This document shows positions 17,548 to 26,818 of a DNA stretch of 64,000 nt, one piece after another. The position numbers and the translations under genes are program-made. Numbering within the stretch: the first letter of the stretch is position 1; every line of letters begins with the position of its first letter. This DNA comes from Anaerolineae bacterium (lineage in GTDB: Bacteria; Chloroflexota; Anaerolineae; Anaerolineales; Anaerolineaceae): positions 124,001 to 188,000 of the forward strand of contig JABLXC010000002.1 in NCBI GenBank assembly GCA_013178185.1, given 5' to 3'. The notes beneath the pieces are model-generated. The model made no database searches, was not told where the DNA came from, and saw only the letters and a list, made by a program, of their open reading frames with translations.

Positions 17548-17693
17548 CATACTAATATTACTTATTATACCTATTTCACCTTAAATAGCAACATGAAAAA
17601 TATGAATTTCCATGCACCTGAAGAGTTTTTGCAAAATTCAAGCGGCCCATTGCTTGGGTAACCTCTTTTGATGGTTGTTGAGGTAACTTGAAG

Positions 17694-19427
17694 ATGAAAC
17701 GATACCGGTTGTTCGTCGCTTGGGTTGTTTTGGTTTTAGTTCAGCAGGCATGCAATCTGATAAATCTGGCAGCGTCGCAGCCAACAACCACAGCGACGCC
17801 GACCACCGCGCCCCCATCGCCTGCGCCTGTGACCGAACCGTCTTTCACTCCAGTAGAACATCGCATCGGCGTACGGGTTGTGGACGGCACTGGCGAGTTT
17901 TATGACCGGCTGACAGGCGAAAAGTTTATTCCGCGCGGCGCCAATTTCATCCGGTTAGATCCGCAGGAAAAAGCAGGCGCTGGCCAGGTGATCACTTTCT
18001 CAACCTTCAACCCTGGTTTTTACAATCATGACGAAGCCAGTCAGGTTCTGGGACAGATGCACATCGCTGGTTACAACGTCGTGCGGGTTTTCATCGAAAG
18101 CGAAGGCGTTAACGGACTGGGGGATGCTAATGGTCTCAATCCAGCGTTTATGGAAAACGTGGTGGATTTTCTGAGGCTGGCTCAAAAGAACGGAATTTAC
18201 GTGATCTTTGTCAAGCAGTGGCTGCCCATCTCGCCTCGCTACGGCGAAATCATCGCACGACAATGCTGTGACACTTTCAATTTCGCCAATGCCATTTATC
18301 TTTCACCAGCAGGGGTAGAGGCTCATCGCTTGTTTTTTAAAGATCTTGTGCAGGCTTTACTACAGCGTCAGGCTCCACTGGACGCAGTTTTTTCGTATAA
18401 CGTCAGCAACGAGCTCTACTTCGATGCTGATCAGCCTCCCCTCTCGTGGACTTCCGGCGCGGTTACGCTGGCGAACGGCAAGGTCTATGACATGGCAAAC
18501 CCACAGGATAAGCAGCGCATGATGGATGACGCCCTGATCATAATCATTGACGCAGTTCGCCAAACCGTGCTAGAACTGGACCCAACCGCTCTGGTCAGCG
18601 TGGGCTTCTTTGCCCCGCAATCGCCGAACCCTACCCGTCCAGGGGATGCACGCCTGATCCGCACCTATTCTGCCATCTGGGGATCGACCGCTGACTATAT
18701 TGATTTGCACGCTTACCCTGGCGGCGATCTGACATTGGCGCAACACATTGAAAATTATGAGGTCAACGGGATGCAGGTCAAACCCATCATCCTGGGGGAA
18801 TTCGGCGCGTTCAAAAGCGCATTTCCTTCGATAGAGGGGGCCGCCCAGGCTTTGGTGGATTGGCAAGTGGAATCGTGCCGCTATGGATTCGATGGCTGGC
18901 TGCTGTGGACCTGGGATGATGACACCAATGGCGAAGTCATCCCAGGCACCGCAAGCGGCGGCCTGATCAACGATGCTCTTTCTCCCGTCAACCGCCCGGA
19001 TCCTTGCGACTATGGCAGTTGGGAAAGAAAGAATCTGGCGCAGGGTGCCAACGTGCAGGCTTCAAACTGGCTACCAGATCAGCCGATGCAAAATGCTGTT
19101 GATGGGTTGGCTGGCACGCAGTGGGGCGCCGGCGCTGGCGCGCCGCAGTGGATCGAGATTGACCTGGGGACGCCAGCAAAAGTGAGCGAAATCCGCCTGC
19201 TTGTCGCGCAATACCCGGAAGGCAATACAATCCACTTTCTCAAGGTTCGCAGCGCCGTCAACCCTTTTATCGAAGCAGCGCGCTTCGAACAGGTAACGCG
19301 TGACGGAGATTGGCTGATTTTCAAGCCCCAATTTCCACTGGAGAATGTCCAGATCCTGCGCCTGGAGACGGCAGCCAGTCCTTCGTGGGTAGCATGGAAG
19401 GAGATCCAGGTGTACGGGGAAAAATAG
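17694..19427 (+). CDS. Exported GH5-like glycoside hydrolase with F5/8 type C domain
   Basis: A 577-residue exported enzyme-like protein. The N-terminus has a hydrophobic signal ending in QQAC, a poor lipobox, then a Thr/Pro linker. The barrel (about 50-420) carries GH5-clan signs: SYNVSNELYF, where Asn-Glu would be the acid/base, and PIILGEFGAF, where Glu would be the nucleophile. The C-terminus (about 440-577) is a discoidin/F5-8C carbohydrate-binding module (QWIEIDLGTPAKVSEIRLLV). ATG at 17694 is preferred over TTG at 17688; GAGG lies ten bases upstream. Substrate is unknown; beta-mannan or beta-glucan would be typical of the clan. Confidence 0.78.
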   Translation: MKRYRLFVAWVVLVLVQQACNLINLAASQPTTTATPTTAPPSPAPVTEPSFTPVEHRIGVRVVDGTGEFYDRLTGEKFIPRGANFIRLDPQEKAGAGQVITFSTFNPGFYNHDEASQVLGQMHIAGYNVVRVFIESEGVNGLGDANGLNPAFMENVVDFLRLAQKNGIYVIFVKQWLPISPRYGEIIARQCCDTFNFANAIYLSPAGVEAHRLFFKDLVQALLQRQAPLDAVFSYNVSNELYFDADQPPLSWTSGAVTLANGKVYDMANPQDKQRMMDDALIIIIDAVRQTVLELDPTALVSVGFFAPQSPNPTRPGDARLIRTYSAIWGSTADYIDLHAYPGGDLTLAQHIENYEVNGMQVKPIILGEFGAFKSAFPSIEGAAQALVDWQVESCRYGFDGWLLWTWDDDTNGEVIPGTASGGLINDALSPVNRPDPCDYGSWERKNLAQGANVQASNWLPDQPMQNAVDGLAGTQWGAGAGAPQWIEIDLGTPAKVSEIRLLVAQYPEGNTIHFLKVRSAVNPFIEAARFEQVTRDGDWLIFKPQFPLENVQILRLETAASPSWVAWKEIQVYGEK

Positions 19428-19553
19428 TAATGATCATTGGTTTTTGATTGGGGACTTTTTAAAAGCCAATATTTGTATTCCTAAGATCATCTTCAGCAGG
19501 AAGGAAAGCCGGGCGCAAAACTTGTTTAGACCGCTTTCCAATTTGCGCACAAG

Positions 19554-19581
19554 TTGACATTGGCGTTGTGGTACTTATAAT
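19554..19581 (+). promoter_or_regulatory. Consensus promoter of the zinc-ribbon gene
   Basis: TTGACA (19554-19559) and TATAAT (19576-19581) both match the consensus exactly, 16 bases apart. The predicted leader is about 90 bases. Confidence 0.8.
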
Positions 19582-19678
19582 GGTAGCATATTATAGGGAT
19601 GGGGGTATAGTTGGCGTCCCGTTCCATTAGAACAGCCTTTTTTAATTTAAGCACAAAATATCGCTTTCTTGGAGTGAG

Positions 19679-20413
19679 ATGATGACGATTGAGAAATTGA
19701 ATTGTCCCGCGTGTGGCGCTCCCCATCCAATCAATAAAGAGGAAGAATTTAGTGTTTGCTCGTTCTGTGCGTCACAGCTAAGAATAAGAAAATCTGAAAC
19801 AGGCGCATCGAGCCTCGAGTTGGCAGAACTGAAAGCCGACCTGTTGGAAATTAAGATTGATCACCAATTGCCGGTCTTAGAAAAAGAATTTGAACAAAAG
19901 AAAGATCATTTGTTTAAATTGTTGCGAGAGGCTGAGGGGTTGTCTGTGGAACTTTCAGAAAAGCAACAGAAGGATATTCGTTCTAAACAGCGCAGAGCGG
20001 CGGTGTTCTTGCTGACTTTTGGATTCCTCTCTTTCCTAATCGTCATATTGACAACACCTGGTGTTTTTGGAAGCCTGCTTCTTGGGGGGTGTGGATTGTT
20101 TTTCATTGGGATGGGAATCTACGGATTGCTCCGAATTCCCAGTGAAGAGTCCTGGCAGAAAATTGGCCACCCAGAAACCGAGCTAAATTTACGCGAGAAA
20201 GAAGAGAATATTCGTTGGGAAAGCGAAAAAATCATAGAACTTGACGCCAGAATTTCTAAATTAAAAACACAACGGTCCCAATTAGGGGAAACAGCCACCC
20301 CCGAAAATTCGAAGAATTTACCGAATCAGAAATCAGGAGCATTAAATCCAGATTTATTTCCCTTTTATGAACTGGCGCAAGGCGCTAAACCCTGGTTGAA
20401 AAAGCGGTTTTAG
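19679..20413 (+). CDS. Zinc-ribbon membrane protein with coiled coils
   Basis: A 244-residue protein. An N-terminal zinc ribbon is formed by CPACG (about 9-13) and CSFCAS (about 28-33). A charged coiled-coil region (45-105), two adjacent membrane segments (about 107-125 and 128-150) and a second coiled coil (165-210) follow. This architecture suggests a membrane-bound scaffold or sensor. Family not recognised. GGAG lies just before two ATG codons; the first is used. Confidence 0.7.
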   Translation: MMTIEKLNCPACGAPHPINKEEEFSVCSFCASQLRIRKSETGASSLELAELKADLLEIKIDHQLPVLEKEFEQKKDHLFKLLREAEGLSVELSEKQQKDIRSKQRRAAVFLLTFGFLSFLIVILTTPGVFGSLLLGGCGLFFIGMGIYGLLRIPSEESWQKIGHPETELNLREKEENIRWESEKIIELDARISKLKTQRSQLGETATPENSKNLPNQKSGALNPDLFPFYELAQGAKPWLKKRF

Positions 20414-20585
20414 AGCGGAAACCTAAACATCAAAGCATGCTGGGGGATATAGTAAAATTAGGTTGAAAGCTTCGGGGTGGTTTCAAGAATACAACAAATC
20501 AGGTGGCGAAAAAGTCAAGACCTGCCAGAATTCGCCTGGCTGTAATTATTATTTTCAGGCACATGAACAGAGAAAGGGTGGAGTT

Positions 20586-21434
20586 ATGAATCCAGTCGTA
20601 ATCGTTACCGATAGCAGCGCCTACTTGCCGGACGAAATCATCGCCGGTTACCCGGTGCGGGTTCTCCCGCTCACGGTGAACTGGGATGGACAATCCTATC
20701 GTGACGGTGTTGATATTAAAGCAACCGAATTTTATACCCGCCTTTCTACTTCTGAAAGCCTACCAACCACCAGCCAGGTTTCAACCGGCCAGTTTGAAGC
20801 GGCATTTGATGAGCTAGTGGCAGCCGGTTACGATGTACTCGCGCTGCCCATCTCCAGCGGAATATCCAGCACCTACCAATCCGCCGCCGCCCTTTTGAGC
20901 CGTTATCCCTCCGAGCGACTGACGGTTCTGGATACAAAGCTGGTTTCGATGGCATTGGGCTTTCAGGTTCTGGCGGCTGCACGCGCTGCCGCCAATGGGG
21001 CCGGCCTGGCCGAATGCAAACAAGCTGCTCTTCAGGCGTACGAGCAGATCGGCGTCTATTTCACAGTTGATACCCTCAAATACCTTGCTGCTGGCGGCCG
21101 GATTAACAGCGCAAAACGCCTGCTAGGATCAGCCCTCGACATTAAACCTATTCTGGAAATCCGGAATGGCAAAATCGAACTCGTGAGTAGCGTTATCTCG
21201 CGCCGGAAAGCAGTCGAACGCATGCTCATGCTGGTAGAAAAAGGAATCGGCAGGCGTTCGCCGGTGCGCATTTCTGTATTTCATGCTATGGCGTTGGAAA
21301 CTGCGCAGGAAATTCTCGAAACAGCGCAAGCGCGTTTTTCTCCGATTGAAAGCATCTTGGCTGAAGTCAGCCCGGTGGTTGGCTCCCATACTGGCCCGGG
21401 CACAATAGCGATTGCTTTTCAAGCCGGGGAATGA
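20586..21434 (+). CDS. DegV family (fatty-acid-binding) protein
   Basis: A 282-residue DegV protein. Members bind a long-chain fatty acid, and some act as FakB in fatty-acid kinase systems. Landmarks are VTDSSAYLP (about 6-14), TTSQVSTGQF, LPISSGISSTYQSA and a C-terminal VVGSHTGPGTIAIAF. ATG at 20586 is chosen from GGGTGGAG just upstream; the longer frame reaching back to 20463 has no ribosome site. No FakA-type kinase is adjacent. Confidence 0.9.
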   Translation: MNPVVIVTDSSAYLPDEIIAGYPVRVLPLTVNWDGQSYRDGVDIKATEFYTRLSTSESLPTTSQVSTGQFEAAFDELVAAGYDVLALPISSGISSTYQSAAALLSRYPSERLTVLDTKLVSMALGFQVLAAARAAANGAGLAECKQAALQAYEQIGVYFTVDTLKYLAAGGRINSAKRLLGSALDIKPILEIRNGKIELVSSVISRRKAVERMLMLVEKGIGRRSPVRISVFHAMALETAQEILETAQARFSPIESILAEVSPVVGSHTGPGTIAIAFQAGE

Positions 21435-21523
21435 GAAACGCAACTGACTACATTTATTCAATTATTCAATCTGCATTCGCCTGTATTGCTCATGGATTAA
21501 GCGCGTTGTAGAGGTACATTTTC

Positions 21524-21697
21524 TTGACAGGGGTTTAATGGGTGTGTTAGACTTAAAAAAGCTATGGTGTCCATCAATTTTCTTCCTCTGCATTGCACCC
21601 ATTCCTGGAAGATTTCAAAACCCAGATCGGGCGGGTGAAAGCTGCAAGTACCCAGTAACTCTTTAAACCAACCCCCGCTGATCGCGGGGGTTGGTTT
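21524..21697 (+). promoter_or_regulatory. hisD leader: promoter, short ORF and terminator
   Basis: TTGACA (21524-21529) precedes a weak -10 near 21547-21553. A 24-codon ORF runs 21564-21638 (MVSINFLPLHCTHSWKISKP then four more residues), with two His codons and one Trp codon but no clear ribosome site. Short alternative stems (CTGG/CCAG and GGGT/ACCC) follow, then a 14-bp terminator-like hairpin ends 22 bases before hisD. The layout suggests transcription attenuation, though there is no run of His codons. Confidence 0.4.
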
Positions 21698-21700
21698 ATT
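21665..21700 (+). terminator. Strong hairpin immediately upstream of hisD
   Basis: AAACCAACCCCCGC (21665-21678) and GCGGGGGTTGGTTT (21684-21697) form a perfect 14-bp stem with a five-base loop. It may terminate degV transcripts, attenuate hisD, or both. Confidence 0.7.
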
Positions 21701-21719
21701 TACCACACGGAGAACGATC

Positions 21720-23069
21720 ATGATCATCAAGATTTACGAACCCAAGCAGGCTCAAGAAACCATTTTGAAGCGCATTCCAACCGGAGACCTCCCGGCGCCC
21801 CAAACTGTGCTGGAGGGGATTAAACGTATTATGGGAGAGCCACTCTCGCCAAGCGAAGCGGTGGCGCGCATCCTGGCGGATGTTCGCGCTCGCGGCGATG
21901 AAGCCTTAAAAATGTGGAGTGAACGTCTGGACGGATTTCGTCCAGACAACTTTCGTGTTTCGAGGGAGGAAATTCTCCAGGCTTTGAACGCCGTGCCGGA
22001 CGAACTGTTCCAAGCAATGGAAACAGCCGCCCTCCGGATAGAGGAATTTCACTGCCGGCAACCACTTAATCCCTGGCTTACACAGGAAATGGGTGGATCA
22101 CTCGGACAACTGATTCGCCCCATGCGCAGGGTCGGGGTGTACGTTCCGGGCGGGAGCGCTCCGCTGCCATCTACCATTCTGATGTCCGCCATCCCGGCGC
22201 ATGTCGCAGGAGTGAAAGAAGTCGTCATCGTCACCCCACCGCAACGCGAAACAGGTCGGGTCTCGCCTGTGACTTTGGCCGCGGCAGCCCTGGCAGAAGT
22301 TGAAGAGGTGTATGTTCTAGGAGGCGCCCAAGCCATTGCAGCGCTGGCTTTCGGCACCGAGAGCATCCCCGCTGTAGATAAGATTGTTGGACCGGGGAAC
22401 CTGTTTGTTACCCTGGCAAAGCAACAGGTTTTTGGCACAGTCGGTATTGATGGGCTTGCCGGACCTACCGAAACGCTGATCGTCGCAGACGACACTGCCC
22501 GACCCGACTGGGTAGCCGCCGACCTTCTGGCTCAGGCCGAACATGATCCCCTGGCCGCTGCAATCCTTTTAACGCCTTCCCGGACACTGGCCGAGGCAGT
22601 ACAGCAAGCGGTCGAAAAACGGGTGCAAGAACTGACCACTATGCCGGGGGGACGGGCGCAAATCCTACAGGCCTCGCTACCAGGGCGCAGTGGCATCGTG
22701 GTGACAGCCAGTCTAGAAGAAGCGATTGACCTTTCAAACGCCTATGGCCCGGAACACCTCAACCTGGTAACAGCAGATCCCTGCCAGTGGGTAGAACGAG
22801 TTACCTCAGCAGGGGGTGTGTTCGTCGGGGAACATTCTTATGAAGTTTTGGGCGATTACGCCGCGGGACCCAGCCATGTAATGCCAACTGGCGGCACGGC
22901 GCATTTTTCCTCGCCGCTTAACATCTGGGATTTCGTGCGCACCATCAGCCTGGTAGCGCTGGATCCGGAGACCGCCCGCCGGATCGGTAAAGATGCGGCG
23001 CAGATCGCGCGTTCCGAAGGGTTGATTTCGCACGCTCATGCAGCCGAGATCCGGCAAGAACCGGAATAA
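21720..23069 (+). CDS. hisD: Histidinol dehydrogenase
   Basis: Catalyses the last two steps of histidine synthesis, oxidising L-histidinol to L-histidine with two NAD+ and zinc. At 449 residues it is slightly longer than E. coli HisD. Family blocks are present: [54 protein letters not shown] with the zinc-site Gln/His, and [15 protein letters not shown]. It is not in a visible his operon; no other his gene is in the window. GGAG lies nine bases before the ATG. Confidence 0.96.
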   Translation: MIIKIYEPKQAQETILKRIPTGDLPAPQTVLEGIKRIMGEPLSPSEAVARILADVRARGDEALKMWSERLDGFRPDNFRVSREEILQALNAVPDELFQAMETAALRIEEFHCRQPLNPWLTQEMGGSLGQLIRPMRRVGVYVPGGSAPLPSTILMSAIPAHVAGVKEVVIVTPPQRETGRVSPVTLAAAALAEVEEVYVLGGAQAIAALAFGTESIPAVDKIVGPGNLFVTLAKQQVFGTVGIDGLAGPTETLIVADDTARPDWVAADLLAQAEHDPLAAAILLTPSRTLAEAVQQAVEKRVQELTTMPGGRAQILQASLPGRSGIVVTASLEEAIDLSNAYGPEHLNLVTADPCQWVERVTSAGGVFVGEHSYEVLGDYAAGPSHVMPTGGTAHFSSPLNIWDFVRTISLVALDPETARRIGKDAAQIARSEGLISHAHAAEIRQEPE

Positions 23070-23338
23070 AAGAGCAAACCAGTGGGCGCTTAAAGGCTAT
23101 ACTTGTCAGGCAGAAGGTTGGATCGCCAAATCCAACTTCCACAAGACTGTGTCCACTGTACCGGCAAGGCGCCAGATTTAATCAATTTTTTGCTGTCTTC
23201 CAGACGGCAAGCACCGCCAGAAGCAATGACCAACAGCCAACTGAGGAAGTCCAGCGCAGCGACGTGGCGGCGAAAAATTAATCGTCCCGGAAGCATTCAG
23301 CCAGAGAGAGCGCAAAACAAAATCCTGCCAGACTGGCG

Positions 23339-24103
23339 TCAAAGCGACCTCAGGACAACGCAGCCAGAAGCAATCAGCAGCTCCGCAAGCTGGTCTGTCC
23401 CCGCCTTGGGCGAGGGATGTAAACGGTGCAGGCTTTCCATTTTGACGACAATTTCTGGGACGCTCAACTGGCGGCCAGCATCGCGGGAGGCATTGCGCAC
23501 AAAGAGAGCATGTTGGGTACGATGACAGAGGGTAGCTTGCGTCTTTGCCTGGAGCGCTGGTGTGATATCCAGTACCAGGTCTGCAGGATCATCGCGGTTC
23601 ATGATGCGCGGCTTGGGGTGAGCCGCAAAAGCAGCCTGAAATGTGTAGAGAAGCATGTGACCCGAAGTATTTTTTTTCAGCGCGGTTACAACCGCCTGAT
23701 GGACGATCTTATGAGCCGGGTGGCCGTATTCTCCGTTGCTGCCGTGGGTCAAAACAACGTCCGGCTGAATTCGCCGGACCGCCTGAAGGATCTCATCTTC
23801 AAACTTCTCCAGTTTGTCGGTAAATGGGTAGAGAGTGTCGCCGGGTCCGACCGTGGGATCCACAAATCCCATAAATTCCAATTTTCCTCCACCCAAAGCC
23901 TGAACGGCGCAGGCCAATTCAGCGGCACGGACCGCGCCAAGCTGCTCGCGTTCACACAACGGCGGTTCGCCCACTTCTCCCCCTTCACCGCGCGTCGCGC
24001 AAAGGTAGTGGATTTGCGCTCCCTGGCGGCGCAGCAAAGCCAGCGTACCGCCGCACAACATCGTCTCATCGTCTGGGTGTGCAAAAATGACCAAAACTTT
24101 CAT
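23339..24103 (-). CDS. PIG-L/LmbE-family deacetylase
   Basis: A 254-residue zinc-dependent N-deacetylase of the LmbE fold, the family of MshB, BshB and sugar-amide deacetylases. AHPDDE at residues 8-13 gives zinc ligands and the catalytic Asp; GEYGHPAHK near 130 gives the third ligand. An internal EPPLCEREQLGAVRAAE block is typical. Substrate is unknown; a role in a low-molecular-weight thiol pathway is possible, since the DUF3090/SCO1664 pair elsewhere in the window neighbours a mycothiol gene in actinobacteria, but that link is inference. Confidence 0.87.
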   Translation of the reverse strand: MKVLVIFAHPDDETMLCGGTLALLRRQGAQIHYLCATRGEGGEVGEPPLCEREQLGAVRAAELACAVQALGGGKLEFMGFVDPTVGPGDTLYPFTDKLEKFEDEILQAVRRIQPDVVLTHGSNGEYGHPAHKIVHQAVVTALKKNTSGHMLLYTFQAAFAAHPKPRIMNRDDPADLVLDITPALQAKTQATLCHRTQHALFVRNASRDAGRQLSVPEIVVKMESLHRLHPSPKAGTDQLAELLIASGCVVLRSL

Positions 24104-24154
24104 TCCAGTTCTAAATCCTTCCAGAGGAATATCAGCCCATCCTACCAGGCCAGT

Positions 24155-24471
24155 TTATAACCATGCCGGGTCACTCCTCCAAGCTTCGCAGGGGCAACTG
24201 CCCCAGATGAGCACCTCGACCACCGTTGGTAATCCAGAGAGCAGATCGCTCAGATCGAGGGTCTCATCGGTTTCTTGCGTAAGTGCAAGCAATGGGAGCA
24301 AACGGCTAGCTCCAGCCAGCGCGGCAAACGCCATCCGGTGTGGGCAGCAGACGGCTCTGCGTACAGGGCAAGCTGATCAATTGGCTGCGCCAGGAAGTAC
24401 AGGCCAGACAGGAAAGCCGGCAAGGTAAACTCGACTCTGTACACCTCTTGGTAAATAGCAAACTTCTGCAA
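24155..24471 (-). pseudogene. Small gene apparently broken by a frameshift
   Basis: Two minus-strand frames both look coding and join near 24334. The upstream frame (24335-24471, TTG start) gives EFTLPAFLSGLYFLAQPIDQ and more. The downstream frame (24155-24334, opening with ATG) gives MAFAALAGASRLLPLLAL and then TVVEVLIWGSCPCEAW before the stop. Joined they would make a protein of about 105 residues with no known family. Neither half has a convincing ribosome site. It could be a decayed gene, a sequencing error, or a real 59-residue ORF alone. Confidence 0.3.
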
Positions 24472-24535
24472 GTATAATACGTAGATAAGGTTGATAGCAA
24501 ACTTGCATTACCCGGTAATCGTCAGAGGAGAAGAA

Positions 24536-25582
24536 ATGAATATAGCCAGTTTATCCCAAATTATCGCAACCTTAGCCTGGCTGGCCGCAATTGGCGTGCT
24601 GGTTCTGGCAGTTGTACGTGCGGCGCGCAACCGGACACTCGCGAAAAGCGGTGTCCTCATCATGGTGTTTTTTCTAGTGGCGGTTCTATTGACCACCGTT
24701 AGTTCCGGTCTGGTATTCATCCAGCCAGAGGAGCGTGGGGTTGTGATTTCGGCAGTGGCGCCGAAAGGCTACCGGGAAGAGGCTCTCGAACCAGGGTTAC
24801 GCTGGGTCATCCCTTTTGCCGAGACCGTCAAGCTGTATCCGATCTCGATGCAGACCTACACCATGTCCATTGCCGGGCAAGAGGGGCAAATCCAGGGCGA
24901 CGATTCGATTGCAGCCCGAACGGCCGACGGACAGGAGATTTTTGTGGACGCTTCAGTGATCTACCAGATCAACCCGGCAGAGGTCGTAAAGGTGCACATC
25001 AACTGGCAGGATCGCTACACCTCTGACCTGGTGCGCGCCCAGGCGCGCGGCATTATCCGCGACGCAGTCTCACAGTTCGGCGTGGAAGAGGTGGTCAGCA
25101 GCAAACGTTTCGAGCTGGTTGAAATGATTCGGGAAAACATCGCAAAGAAATTATCCGAGAATGGGCTAATGATGCAAGATTTTGTGCTGCGTAACATCAC
25201 CTTCTCGCCTGAATACGCCCAATCGGTAGAACAGAAACAGATCGCAGAGCAACAGGCGCAACAGGCCCGCTTTGTGATCGAGCAAAAGAAAGCTGAAGCC
25301 GACCAGGCGCGCGAAACCGCTAAGGGACAGAAAGACGCCGCCATCACAAAGGCAGAAGGCGAGGCTCAGGCGCGTCTGATTCAGGCGCAGGCTGAGGCAG
25401 AGGCGCTACAGAAGATTGCCGAAGCGCTCAAAGATCGCCCAGAATTGCTGACGTATCAGTATATTTCAAAGATCGGCCCGAACGTGCAAGTTATGTTGCT
25501 GCCAAACAATTCTCCCTTCCTGTTCCCATTGCCCACGGTAACACCAGGGGCAACCCTACCGGAATCCACGCCCGGCCAATAA
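24536..25582 (+). CDS. SPFH/prohibitin-family membrane protein
   Basis: A 348-residue band-7 protein. Two hydrophobic segments near the N-terminus (about 8-26 and 38-60) are followed by the SPFH domain (about 63-245), opening with VFIQPEERGVVISAVAPKGY. A long Gln/Ala/Glu coiled coil (235-305) drives oligomerisation. The tail is Pro/Thr-rich. These proteins form ring assemblies in membrane microdomains and often regulate membrane proteases. AGGAGAAG lies just before the ATG at 24536. A strong terminator follows. Confidence 0.88.
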   Translation: MNIASLSQIIATLAWLAAIGVLVLAVVRAARNRTLAKSGVLIMVFFLVAVLLTTVSSGLVFIQPEERGVVISAVAPKGYREEALEPGLRWVIPFAETVKLYPISMQTYTMSIAGQEGQIQGDDSIAARTADGQEIFVDASVIYQINPAEVVKVHINWQDRYTSDLVRAQARGIIRDAVSQFGVEEVVSSKRFELVEMIRENIAKKLSENGLMMQDFVLRNITFSPEYAQSVEQKQIAEQQAQQARFVIEQKKAEADQARETAKGQKDAAITKAEGEAQARLIQAQAEAEALQKIAEALKDRPELLTYQYISKIGPNVQVMLLPNNSPFLFPLPTVTPGATLPESTPGQ

Positions 25583-25598
25583 CCGCCTGTGAATTACC

Positions 25599-25635
25599 AA
25601 ACCATCCTGCAGCAAATCATGCAGGATGGTTTTTT
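25599..25635 (+). terminator. Rho-independent terminator of the SPFH gene
   Basis: AAACCATCCTGCA (25599-25611) pairs with TGCAGGATGGTTT (25620-25632) around an eight-base loop, followed by a T-tract. Confidence 0.9.
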
Positions 25636-25667
25636 ATAGGCATCCATAAAAGGCAGGAAACATCCAG

Positions 25668-25673
25668 TATAAT
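25668..25673 (+). promoter_or_regulatory. -10 box of selD, leaderless layout
   Basis: A perfect TATAAT ends eight bases before the selD ATG at 25682, with no ribosome site between. Transcription would begin at or next to the start codon. The -35 region is weak. Confidence 0.55.
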
Positions 25674-25681
25674 TATTTTAT

Positions 25682-26749
25682 ATGAGCGGAACCCCTCCTT
25701 CACCCTCTGGTAAACAAATCCGGCTGACCAGCCTGTCCTCCTGCGCTGGCTGAGCATCTAAGCTGAGCGCGGAAGCGCTGGCGCACGTGCTGCGCCCGGT
25801 TGAAAACATCTTCCATTCAGAAGACTACCCCAATCTTCTGGTAGGTTTAGATTCGCCAGATGACGCCGCCGTCTGGAAGCTAAACGATCAGCAAGCTTTG
25901 ATCATCACCACCGACTTTTTTACACCGGTGGTAGACGACCCCTACGATTACGGCGCAATTGCGGCTGCCAACAGCCTTTCGGATATCTATGCGATGGGGG
26001 GACAGCCCTTTCTGGCCTTGAATATAGCCGCACTGCCGCCCGACTTGCCGCACGAATTGCTTTCAGAGATCATCCGGGGCGGCGCTGAGAAGGCGCGCGA
26101 AGCTGGCGTGGTGATTGCCGGAGGACATACCGTTCAGGACAAAGAGCCCAAGTTCGGGTTGGTCGCGATTGGATTCGTGCACCCAGACCGTGTTCTCACC
26201 AAGGGAGGCGTCCAACCTGGCGACCGGCTGGCGCTTACCAAGCCCTTGGGGTTTGGGGTCACCACCACGGCGCTCAAGCGCGAAGCCGCCGAACCACAGG
26301 ATGTCGCCGAAGTGGTCAACTGGATGACCCGGTTAAATCGCCAGGCGGCGGAGCTGGCCAGTGAATTTGGGTTGCGGGGCGCCACCGATATCACCGGCTT
26401 CAGCCTGCTCGGGCACGGCTGGGAGATGGCTTCTTCCAGCGGGGTGGGCTTCCGGCTGGTCTATGATCGTATTCCGTTCGTAAGCTGCGCCAGGAAATAC
26501 GCCGAGGGATGGAACTTCCCAGGCGGCGCAGCCGACAACCGCCTGTACTTCCAAACCTTTGTTCGTTTCGCCAGTCACATAGACGAGATGGAACAGATGC
26601 TGTTGTTCGACCCCCAGACCAGCGGCGGGTTGCTGCTGGCCATCCCTCCCGAGAAGTTCAAAGCCTTCCAGGCGCGCGCCGCCCAGACCGGCCAGCCGCT
26701 TTGGGAAATCGGCGAGGCGGTCCCAGGAGAGGGAATCGAGGTCGTGTAA
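25682..26749 (+). CDS. selD: Selenide, water dikinase, selenocysteine-containing
   Basis: Makes selenophosphate from selenide and ATP, the selenium donor for selenocysteine. The 355-residue reading frame runs from ATG 25682 through an in-frame TGA at 25751-25753. The residues around it, SCAG-U-ASK, align with the active-site GAG-C-GCK of E. coli SelD, so TGA falls exactly on the catalytic Cys (here Sec24). The Lys is conserved; the second Cys is Ser. Downstream SelD blocks follow: LLVGLDSPDDAAVWKL, TTDFFTPVVDDPYDYG, SDIYAMGG, AGGHTVQ, TDITGFSLLGH and DPQTSGGLLLA. A caller reading TGA as stop would begin at GTG 25787 and lose the active site. No selA, selB or selC is in the window. Confidence 0.9.
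25766..25796 (+). promoter_or_regulatory. Candidate SECIS hairpin region of selD
   Basis: Two hairpins lie just after the UGA. AGCGC/GCGCT with a GGAA loop (25766-25779) starts 12 bases after it. GGCGCA/TGCGCC with a CGTGC loop (25780-25796) follows directly. Bacterial SECIS elements sit in this range; neither loop is the canonical E. coli one, so the exact element is undecided. Confidence 0.45.
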
Positions 26750-26806
26750 AGCTGCAGCGGGAACTTTCTTTACCATCAAGCCAATTCAGACCCAATTTCG
26801 CTGTGA

Positions 26807-26812
26807 TACAAT
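26807..26812 (+). promoter_or_regulatory. -10 box of uvrC, leaderless layout
   Basis: TACAAT ends six bases before the uvrC ATG. TTCAGA lies 16 bases further upstream as a possible -35. No ribosome site is present. Confidence 0.5.
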
Positions 26813-26818
26813 TTCGTT

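Noticed and set aside
25787-26749. selD as a 320-codon gene from GTG
   Set aside because: This form lacks the catalytic N-terminus. The frame continues upstream through TGA to ATG 25682 with clear SelD similarity.
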